Shown one piece after another: positions 56,795 through 64,000 of a stretch of DNA of 64,000 bases. How positions within the stretch are numbered: the first letter of the stretch is position 1; each line of letters begins with the position of its first letter. The position numbers were made by a program, and so were the translations under genes. Source of the DNA: Paenibacillus sp. Marseille-Q4541 (GTDB lineage: Bacteria > Bacillota > Bacilli > Paenibacillales > Paenibacillaceae); the NCBI RefSeq assembly GCF_018310695.1, contig NZ_JAGXCY010000006.1, positions 153,862 through 217,861 of the forward strand. The letters run 5' to 3'. Below the pieces are notes generated by a model, which was not told the origin of the DNA, ran no database searches, and saw nothing but the letters and a program-made list of their open reading frames with translations.

Positions 56795-59700
56795 GAAAGT
56801 GTGACTATAAAATGATAAACATTAGTAAAATAATAATGTTTTTTAGATGGCTTTCTATTGTTATCATTTTTGTTTCATCAATAACTTTTTTTTCGGATTT
56901 ATCATATTCTGAAGCTGCTCCTCAGGTAGTTGTAGTAAGTCCTGATTCTGAAGATATTGAACCTCTCAAACATCCCACAGTAAGCCCAGCAGGCCCTATA
57001 GGATATCAAAAAAAGGTGAAACTAGTTGATGGAATTAAGAATGCTGGACCTGGAGTTTATTGGGTACAGATTGACAATGGTTATTGGGTGGCTACTTCAT
57101 ACAGAGGAAATATCTCCGTAAAAAATACTGGATCAAGAAATGATCCTTGGCCATCTGTAGGTTTAGTAAAAGATAAGATAGAAATGGTAGGAAAACCTAT
57201 ATATATGCCTGATGACTATACTGATGCTAATGGTGAACTAATACAACCCAATATAGTCTCAAATGCTATTATTACTAAAGTAGCGACAACTCAGGATCAA
57301 GGAATTACTTCGTTGATAAAAAGTTTGGAGTTAGTGGGTGAAAAAACTGGAGTCTTACTGGAGTCTGAAACAGGGAGGAGGGTTTATCCAACACTTCCAG
57401 GTGAAAATAACTCTTACTTGGAAGAATATAATAGATACACTGGGAACGATGGAGATAATGGATATCCCAAAAATACTGCAATGTATTTGACTCCACTTAC
57501 TATAACTTGGCGAGGTAAAGTAATTGAGCAGAAAAAGATACAGCTGAGTGGGAAAAATAATTTGAAAGTAAACGAACAAACCTATCTTAAAGGCGAAGTT
57601 TCAACGATTAAGCCAGGTGAAGATAACTACGGTAATCCTGTAGATATCTCAACAAGAACAGATACAACGTGGTCATCCGATAAAAAATCAGTTGTAGAAG
57701 TAAATGAGAGTGGACGTATTACTGGAAAAAGTAAGGGAATCGCGAAAATAACAGTCCGCTGGAAAGAGAAAGAAGAAGACGGCGGTCTATATGATCTGAT
57801 GACTTCTATTACAGTGACCGTAACCGAAGAAGGCTGTCTTGAAGGTGAAGAATGCGGGGGCGAAGGAGAAGACCCTAGTGGTGGAGGTGCCTGCAAATAC
57901 ACCATTAACCCACCTTCACAAGTCTCCTCACCTACGACTACTTTTATGGAACCGGGAGCACAAGGGCATATATTAGGTGATGATACAGCAAATGGGAGAC
58001 ATTTTGATGCTACCTTAGGTATCCCTACTTCTGAAAATTTATATGCTAATACTTGGGCAATGAAATATTTGTATCAGCATACCTTTGGTCAACAAAAAGG
58101 AACAGTAACCTATGATTGTAATGCGGAAGTTACATACTTATTGAAGTGGAAAGAAAAGCAAGATCCAATTAAAGGGGAAGACGGGAAAGAAACACCACAG
58201 CCGGATATTGAAAAAAGCGAAAATGAAACGAAAAAGTATTCGTTTTCCTTCACTCGTAATTACTCTTATTGGAAGATAAATAACTTAGAAGTTTACAAGA
58301 TAGATCGTGCTACGATGTCTAATTACGCTTTGCCTAACGGGAACGCCACATTACTTCCTAAGGGATATAGCATTCCTTCAGTAGATATGGAACATACGGA
58401 AGATGTACAAACTCATGTTATTCCAAAAGAAACGAGTGAGATTAGTTTTACACCAGAAGTTGTAGACAAAGGTGGATATACAAAACCAACCCCACCTGAC
58501 GATACGAACAAAATAAAATCGTTAGCTGAAGGACAAACCAAACCGCCTGATGTTAAAAACGATGCTCTCCATTTTTCATATGAAAGTGGTACCACAACTG
58601 TTATGGATGGTAGTACTGTCTCAGAGAATGGTCCTACTCCCTCTAAAATACCAGACCCTTCTAAGATCGGTCCCTATAAAGAAACAGGAGAACAAGTACT
58701 GTATCAGGATCGCTTACTTATTAGTAAGTCATTGATTAACCAGGCGCATACGTCTTCTACAGGAACAATAAACTATAGTCTGTTACCTACCAATGTAGGA
58801 GGAAGCGGAGATAAGAGTTTTTCCATTCAACCTATTAACACGGTTACCGTACACACACCTGTCGTTAACTATTCCTCTGTAACCGATGACCAGGCTCACA
58901 ACCAGAAAACAAAACCAAATTATAGCCGGGCTGCATTTATTCTTGATCGGCCATTCAAAGTCAGGATTCCAACAGATGGTCAGCATGTTAGTTACCCTGG
59001 TTATGGAGATCGGGACTACGCTAAGTATGTCAGAACGAAAGAAGTTTATTTCCCTTTTGATGTATACAGTGGGGACAAACGTACTTTTTATTCTAAAAAT
59101 ACGTGGATTCCCGTCCCAGTTTCTCAACCGGAAATGGAGTTTTTCTTGCCTGTTTGGGTTGATGAAGGGGATTATACCGTCTATTTTCGTACAATAGCGG
59201 AAAATGCACCCACTGATTTTACTCATCAGCCGGATGCTAACACGGATCTTTTGAACCATGTTGCAACAGATACGGCAGCGGTTGAGGTCATTGGGAGATT
59301 ATATGATTTTCATATAACGGATATTGCTGATTATGAGTGGGAGACGGTTTTTCGTAGCATTCTAGGTAGTCCGATTCCATCTGGATTCAGCTATTGGACT
59401 GGACTCAATGGAATCGATGGAGCAGCAAGAGGTAACTCATCGCCATTTATTTTGCCTGTTCGTCCGGGAAGTCATCCCGTACCTAGTTACTCCAACGTAG
59501 CAGTAAAAACAGGATATCATTTCAAGTTTGATCTAAAGACGAAAGGGAATATGTTTACGTCGTCCGATGGAATACGTGTCACGCCTTCTTTTTATTATGT
59601 GGCAAAGGACGGATCGCAAAGGCAGGAAGTAGATCTGTATTATAGCAAGGGCGAGAAACATTTTATTCGGATTGGATCCGCTCAGGACGAGGAGAAAAGA

Positions 59701-60327
59701 TTTGTTGTGCTAAATTCCCGCTTGCGCAACGTGCCAGCAGTGGAGATGACCGATACAGCCGCCTATCGTTATGCCAAAGAGTTAACGGATGCTGAGCGTC
59801 ACCAGACGTCTAAAGATCTCTATACAACTCAGTACATGACTGTCCTAGCTAAAGAACCTTCTTGGGCTGGGCGCTACTTCTGGATGTTGTTGTCACAAGA
59901 TTTACGTACTTTCATTGGGCCTAAAGATGGTTTACCTGGGGGAGTTGATCCGTACCGGGCAAGTGCTTCTATACAGCATTGGTACGGTGAGTACAGTTTA
60001 CCCGCAGATGTTGTTGCCGTGAAGAAAGGTACGTCTATGGAAACCTATGCGAGAGCGCAAACTCTAGATGATCATTCGGATGTGTTATTGAAAAATGGTT
60101 ATATCGTAGTTAACTTCAACCTTGAAAGTATCCGAAATGGAGATACAGCTAATCCGCATTTGCAATACATTCACGCGCCCCTGATGAATCAGTGGAAGCT
60201 AGAAGGATTTGAGAGTGAATTTGTTACACCAAAAGGCAATCAATTTACGTCTTTGGATGGAGATGTATTGTATTACTACAGTCATCTATCCAGCAGAGAT
60301 GATTTCTCTTCTGAAGTCCCTCATTAG
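56791..60327 (+). CDS. Large secreted surface protein, unknown function
   Basis: 1178 residues; ATG 56791 overlaps the upstream stop (ATGA), while ATG 56812 gives a tidier signal peptide (hydrophobic about 15-40). An extracellular region to about 255 is unrecognised; about 262-345 resembles a bacterial Ig-like (Big2) domain (TTWSSDKKSVVEVNESGRITGKSKG). A Gly/Glu-rich linker with cysteines (about 348-365) separates it from a long C-terminal region (about 365-1178) of beta-rich modules. There is no SLH, LPXTG or transmembrane anchor at the end. The 5' third is markedly AT-rich (many ATA and AGA codons) compared with the 3' part. Probably held at the surface by its SLH partner. Confidence 0.8.
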   Translation: MRKCDYKMINISKIIMFFRWLSIVIIFVSSITFFSDLSYSEAAPQVVVVSPDSEDIEPLKHPTVSPAGPIGYQKKVKLVDGIKNAGPGVYWVQIDNGYWVATSYRGNISVKNTGSRNDPWPSVGLVKDKIEMVGKPIYMPDDYTDANGELIQPNIVSNAIITKVATTQDQGITSLIKSLELVGEKTGVLLESETGRRVYPTLPGENNSYLEEYNRYTGNDGDNGYPKNTAMYLTPLTITWRGKVIEQKKIQLSGKNNLKVNEQTYLKGEVSTIKPGEDNYGNPVDISTRTDTTWSSDKKSVVEVNESGRITGKSKGIAKITVRWKEKEEDGGLYDLMTSITVTVTEEGCLEGEECGGEGEDPSGGGACKYTINPPSQVSSPTTTFMEPGAQGHILGDDTANGRHFDATLGIPTSENLYANTWAMKYLYQHTFGQQKGTVTYDCNAEVTYLLKWKEKQDPIKGEDGKETPQPDIEKSENETKKYSFSFTRNYSYWKINNLEVYKIDRATMSNYALPNGNATLLPKGYSIPSVDMEHTEDVQTHVIPKETSEISFTPEVVDKGGYTKPTPPDDTNKIKSLAEGQTKPPDVKNDALHFSYESGTTTVMDGSTVSENGPTPSKIPDPSKIGPYKETGEQVLYQDRLLISKSLINQAHTSSTGTINYSLLPTNVGGSGDKSFSIQPINTVTVHTPVVNYSSVTDDQAHNQKTKPNYSRAAFILDRPFKVRIPTDGQHVSYPGYGDRDYAKYVRTKEVYFPFDVYSGDKRTFYSKNTWIPVPVSQPEMEFFLPVWVDEGDYTVYFRTIAENAPTDFTHQPDANTDLLNHVATDTAAVEVIGRLYDFHITDIADYEWETVFRSILGSPIPSGFSYWTGLNGIDGAARGNSSPFILPVRPGSHPVPSYSNVAVKTGYHFKFDLKTKGNMFTSSDGIRVTPSFYYVAKDGSQRQEVDLYYSKGEKHFIRIGSAQDEEKRFVVLNSRLRNVPAVEMTDTAAYRYAKELTDAERHQTSKDLYTTQYMTVLAKEPSWAGRYFWMLLSQDLRTFIGPKDGLPGGVDPYRASASIQHWYGEYSLPADVVAVKKGTSMETYARAQTLDDHSDVLLKNGYIVVNFNLESIRNGDTANPHLQYIHAPLMNQWKLEGFESEFVTPKGNQFTSLDGDVLYYYSHLSSRDDFSSEVPH

Positions 60328-60668
60328 TCCGCTCAATGTACACTGCTTCATATTACCTAATCCAACATCAAAAAAGACCCTGCTCATGCAGGGTCTTTTT
60401 TGATCATACTGTTCAACATCTTCTAACGATCTCTTATGCTATTCTTCGTATAACTTATCTGGGTAGTACTGCTATCCTGCCATCTTACCTCTGATTTGTT
60501 ACTTATAGACTACTTTAATATTAAAAATCTTACATATGGTTTAATCTACGAGCTACTTATTACGACTTCTTAACCATATTATCGGATAATTCACAAAAAT
60601 ATTAATAGGATATAGAGATTTTTTTAGAAAAATTATTGAACAAGCATGACTTTTGATCTATGTGATTT
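60328..60668. other. Intergenic region with terminator
   Basis: 341 bases. A terminator lies at 60370-60403; the remaining AT-rich sequence shows no gene or clear signal. Confidence 0.7.
60370..60403. terminator. Terminator after the large secreted protein
   Basis: AAAAAGACCCTGC pairs with GCAGGGTCTTTTT around a TCAT loop. Confidence 0.92.
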
Positions 60669-62486
60669 TTATGAAGCTGTTGGTAGCTTCAATGTCTGTC
60701 CTGGATAGATCCAGTGTGCATTTTTAAGTTTGTTCAAATTTTGAAGTGTCTGCCATGTTGTATCGTATGTCTTGGAGATGGAATACAGGGTGTCTCCTGC
60801 TTTTACAACATAGACTTTTGGCTTCTCTTCAGATGGTTTAGCTGGTTTACTTGGTTTTTCTGGCGTTGTTGGTTTTTCCGGTTTAGCAGGAACTCCAGGC
60901 GCTGGCTTTTCTTCTGCTGGAGGAGCAATTACGGGTGCTGTTCCTTCAGAAATACGACCATCCGTTGAAACGGTTCCTTGACCCAACTTTTGCAGATGGG
61001 AGATTAAGGCTTCATCCAGGGAACCATACATACCTGCTTGGCTATATTTCTTGAACATATCATATTCATCGCCGCCGATAGATGTAAAATCATTGGTTGC
61101 GAGCGAATAAGTTGCGTTCGGGTCGATTGCTTTTCCGCCGATCATTACGGAATGAACTCGATTTCCGGCTTCTTTTGAAGGATCGATTTTAAACGTAAAT
61201 CCGGAAATTTGCGGGAATCCACCGCTTGCTTCTGGATAGCTTTTTACACCGTTTTCGAGTGCTGCGATGATGTCTTCCCCTTTAACGTTCAGGGTTACTA
61301 TCTGGTTACCAAAAGGAAGAACGGTAATGACTTCACCTTTGGTGACTTCGCCTTTCTCAATGGAAGCACGAATACCGCCACCGTTCGTTAATGCAACATC
61401 TGCACCAGATACTTCGCGTAAAGCGTCAGCAATCAGGTCACCCAGATTGGTTTCTCCAGTACGTACTTTTTCTCGGGCACCTTCAAGATCAGTTGCAATG
61501 TTTGCTACAATTTCATCGAGGATAGGCGATTGTTCTTTTGTAATGGAGCTCACAAGTGCGGTTACTTTTTCGTTAGGGGTAAAGCCTGCTGCTTCTTTCT
61601 CATCAATGAGCGAGGCTTGTTTCTTCACAACTTTGCCGCCATCTACCCACAGATCCACGACGCCAACATAATTGGTGTACTCGCCTGCACTTGCAATCAG
61701 GGTCCCATTATCGGATACGATTCCATCTTCCAAGGTTGTATGGCTATGACCATCAATATAAATATCAATGCCATCCACTTCATCGACAACATCAAATGTA
61801 TTATCTACATCGGAATCATCTTGTCCCATATGTGCCAGTGCAACGATAACATCGACTTTACTACGAAGCTCATCCACACGTTTTTGCATTTCGTCAGAGG
61901 GATCAGTGAACTGAATGCCTTCTACGTTTTTTGGATTGGTTTTATATGCGGTTTCTTGTGTAGTAAGAGCGATGATTCCCAATTTCACACCATCGACTTC
62001 TTTAATGATATACGGATCAAAAAGGCTTGTACCGTCCTTCTTCTTCACGTTGGCACTGATCATCGGGAAATTAAATTCTTTGCTGAGTTTCACTAGATGT
62101 TCCCAGCCGTAGTTGAATTCATGGTTACCCGGAACGATCGCGTCGTATCCCATTTCATTCATGACCTTCACAATGCTTTCCCCGTTGACCAAGGTAGCAA
62201 AGGTTGTTCCGTGAATAGCATCGCCACCATCAAGAAAAAGGGTGTTTGGATTATCCTTGCGGTACTTGTCCGCAATACCAGCCACTTTGGCATATCCGAT
62301 GTTTGGTGAAGCTTCGACAGCACGGGCATGCGTATCATTCGTATGTAGAATGGTAATGTGAGTCCCTTTCTGATCCGCTCCTGAAACGGATCCTGATGTT
62401 TCTACAGCCGCACTTGCTAGACCCATAGAACTAAAAAATAATGCCGATACTGCAATGGACGATAATGAATTTTTCCAATTAAACAT
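60669..62486 (-). CDS. Secreted 5'-nucleotidase/metallophosphatase with LysM domain
   Basis: 605 residues from ATG 62486, after GGGAGGG; the longer frame to 62522 has no site. Signal peptide about 1-27. Metallophosphatase domain about 40-290: ITILHTNDTHARA, FLDGGDAIHG, VPGNHEFNYGWEH and DIYIDGHSH supply the two-metal site. 5'-nucleotidase C-terminal domain about 340-510 (LTNGGGIRASIEKGEV, SIGGDEYDMF). A Pro/Lys linker about 520-555 leads to a C-terminal LysM (YVVKAGDTLYSISKTYDTTW) that holds the enzyme on peptidoglycan. It would release phosphate and nucleosides from external nucleotides. Confidence 0.93.
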   Translation of the reverse strand: MFNWKNSLSSIAVSALFFSSMGLASAAVETSGSVSGADQKGTHITILHTNDTHARAVEASPNIGYAKVAGIADKYRKDNPNTLFLDGGDAIHGTTFATLVNGESIVKVMNEMGYDAIVPGNHEFNYGWEHLVKLSKEFNFPMISANVKKKDGTSLFDPYIIKEVDGVKLGIIALTTQETAYKTNPKNVEGIQFTDPSDEMQKRVDELRSKVDVIVALAHMGQDDSDVDNTFDVVDEVDGIDIYIDGHSHTTLEDGIVSDNGTLIASAGEYTNYVGVVDLWVDGGKVVKKQASLIDEKEAAGFTPNEKVTALVSSITKEQSPILDEIVANIATDLEGAREKVRTGETNLGDLIADALREVSGADVALTNGGGIRASIEKGEVTKGEVITVLPFGNQIVTLNVKGEDIIAALENGVKSYPEASGGFPQISGFTFKIDPSKEAGNRVHSVMIGGKAIDPNATYSLATNDFTSIGGDEYDMFKKYSQAGMYGSLDEALISHLQKLGQGTVSTDGRISEGTAPVIAPPAEEKPAPGVPAKPEKPTTPEKPSKPAKPSEEKPKVYVVKAGDTLYSISKTYDTTWQTLQNLNKLKNAHWIYPGQTLKLPTAS

Positions 62487-62753
62487 AGAAGTCTCAACCC
62501 TCCCAATTTTTAATTCAAACATATTTTACCAAATAATTTTAGGATATAGTTCATTTTTTAGGTGAAATATCTGCCATAGATTTGACAAGCAGGTTCCTTT
62601 TTTGAAATTACTTCTATTTAAATCAAGTTATCTATATTTTCTGTAAAAACAGAATGGTTACGACAGATGTAGAAATGAAGTAGAATAAATATAGTATGAT
62701 CTGTTTTGCATAGGATCTAACGTGTAGCTACTTTTTTGAGAGGGGATAGAGAG

Positions 62754-64000
62754 ATGTCACAGGATCATCATAGGGAAGAACTCCTTATCCTCAAGACCAT
62801 TGCGGAAACACTCAACACTTCAAATGACCTGAAGCCGATGCTGCATCATGTGCTTGGCAAGTTGATGGAACTCACTGGACTTACTTCCAGCTGGATTTTT
62901 TTGAACGAAGATACAGAGTATGAGTTTGTGGCTGATTATAATCTTCCTCCAGGACTGACATACAATAATAAGGCGCCTATGTGTGGCAGTTCTTGTTGGT
63001 GTCTAAATTCTTATCGCAGTAAAAAACTGAAGGGTGCGGTGAACATTCTTGAATGCCAGCGCTTAGAGAAAGCAGTGGATCAGGGAGAAGGAGATACTTG
63101 GAACATCTCTCACCATGCGACAGTCCCACTGCGCTCGGGTCAGCGCTCATTCGGACTAATGAATGTAGCTGCCCCAGACAAAAATCATTTTAGCGAAGAA
63201 GAACTGGCTTTACTGGAAAGTGTTGCTCTCCAGATTGGCAGTACGATTGAGCGGACGAGATTATATGCGCTGGAGCAGCGTAGGGCAGAACGATTTGCGT
63301 CTGTTGGCGAACTAGTAAATCAGTTATCTGCCGTCATGGAGCAGCAGGTAGTTACTGAAGAAGAGGTCATCCACGCTGTGCTGGAACTGATTCATACTCA
63401 TTTCGATTGGCCTTATGCAATCTGGCTCGAAGGGGAGAAAACAGAATTACTTCAGGCCTGTATACATAATAAAGGAATGACTCCGAAAGTGATTACACTT
63501 TCAATGCTTCCAGAGTCAGATAAAAAAAGCAGGGAAAACCGCTGTTTCCAAAGCCAAGATTCTTTTCAAATGATGAAACCCGAGGACGTGCCTGCTCCTT
63601 TGAGGACTTTGGCAGACATGGACACAGATATACAGAGTAACGTAACTTGGATCGCTTCCAAGGTGAGTACTTGTGCAAATAATGAAAACAATTATGCCCT
63701 CCTCATTGCTTCAACATCAAAAGAAACACTTCGGCCAGCAGATGGGGAGGCTCTTGATGCTCTATTGGATGCGGTAATGAGTGCAAGGGCGCGTGTATTT
63801 CTTGACGAACAGCGCAAAGAACTTGCAAGACTTGCCGAACGAAATCGTCTGGCTAGAGATCTGCATGATTCGGTTAATCAGATGTTGTTCTCCCTCTCGG
63901 TGACAGCAAAAGGGGTGGAACGATTGTTGCAAAATAATCAAAAAGAGGCCGCGCTACCCTACATTACAGATATGCAGCAGTTGTCCCAAGATGCACTTTC
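62754..64000 (+). CDS. GAF-domain sensor histidine kinase, NarL-partner type (cut by window edge)
   Basis: 415 residues are visible from ATG 62754, which follows GAGAGGGGATAGAG. The start is MSQDHHREELLILKTIAETL. A GAF domain covers about 20-175, with cysteines in APMCGSSCWCLNS (the CX3CXC-type arrangement might bind a ligand or metal). A second GAF-like region covers about 200-350. The HisKA_3 dimerisation motif ERNRLARDLHDSVNQML near 363-379 carries the phosphoacceptor His. The catalytic ATPase domain lies beyond the window. No transmembrane segment, so cytoplasmic. A response regulator is expected just outside the window. Confidence 0.9.
   Translation, partial: MSQDHHREELLILKTIAETLNTSNDLKPMLHHVLGKLMELTGLTSSWIFLNEDTEYEFVADYNLPPGLTYNNKAPMCGSSCWCLNSYRSKKLKGAVNILECQRLEKAVDQGEGDTWNISHHATVPLRSGQRSFGLMNVAAPDKNHFSEEELALLESVALQIGSTIERTRLYALEQRRAERFASVGELVNQLSAVMEQQVVTEEEVIHAVLELIHTHFDWPYAIWLEGEKTELLQACIHNKGMTPKVITLSMLPESDKKSRENRCFQSQDSFQMMKPEDVPAPLRTLADMDTDIQSNVTWIASKVSTCANNENNYALLIASTSKETLRPADGEALDALLDAVMSARARVFLDEQRKELARLAERNRLARDLHDSVNQMLFSLSVTAKGVERLLQNNQKEAALPYITDMQQLSQDAL

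Overview
The window looks like a chromosomal segment of a Paenibacillus-type spore-forming Firmicute. The evidence is moderate GC with strong AGGAGG ribosome sites and frequent GTG/TTG starts. It also holds S-layer homology (SLH) proteins, a NucB-type sporulation nuclease, YqkE, YwaF and KapD-like proteins, a proline T-box leader and a preQ1-I riboswitch. No rRNA, tRNA, insertion sequence, prophage or CRISPR array was seen. The first gene (ald) and the last (a GAF-domain histidine kinase) run off the ends.

Layout. 1-20 kb is largely nitrogen and amino-acid catabolism. It holds alanine dehydrogenase with its divergent AdeR-like activator, a sigma factor fused to a DUF1835 protein, an M29 aminopeptidase, and 5-oxoprolinase (pxpAB, an unrelated anchored protein, then pxpC). 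NucB, an AbrB-type membrane protein, a divergent proline dehydrogenase / P5C dehydrogenase pair and aspartase follow. Small membrane proteins, an SDR oxidoreductase and a lipoprotein cyclophilin fill the rest. 20-31 kb has an orphan membrane histidine kinase, secreted proteins, an aldo/keto reductase, an acyltransferase, an NlpC/P60 wall hydrolase, an ArsR-type regulator divergent from a GH51 arabinofuranosidase, and a MerR-TipAS regulator. 31-38 kb carries a three-gene WXG100 cassette that looks like an orphan type VII secretion effector locus, then a heterodimeric multidrug ABC exporter (BmrC/BmrD type) with a leader-peptide attenuator. 38-45 kb has a short Crp/Fnr regulator convergent with flavohemoglobin hmp, whose promoter has an Fnr-like site, followed by EcsC, a flavodoxin-fold oxidoreductase with a divergent AraC regulator, and a fosmidomycin-resistance-type MFS pump. 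45-48 kb is the preQ1 operon queC-queD-queE-queF under a preQ1-I riboswitch. 48-64 kb has AIM24 with a coiled-coil membrane partner, a gene behind a LexA-like box, a WYL regulator, a KapD-like exonuclease and T-box-controlled proS. A translationally coupled SLH protein / 1178-residue secreted protein pair, a LysM-tethered 5'-nucleotidase and the truncated kinase close the window.

Most regulated units can be read from sequence alone: proS by tRNA-Pro charging, que genes by preQ1, the ABC exporter by probable ribosome-mediated attenuation, and hmp by a probable Fnr-type activator. The least explained parts are the WXG100 cassette, the sigma-DUF1835 fusion with its internal start, the LexA-box gene, and the large surface-protein pair. 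Functions are assigned by recognition of protein families and motifs; no database search was run.
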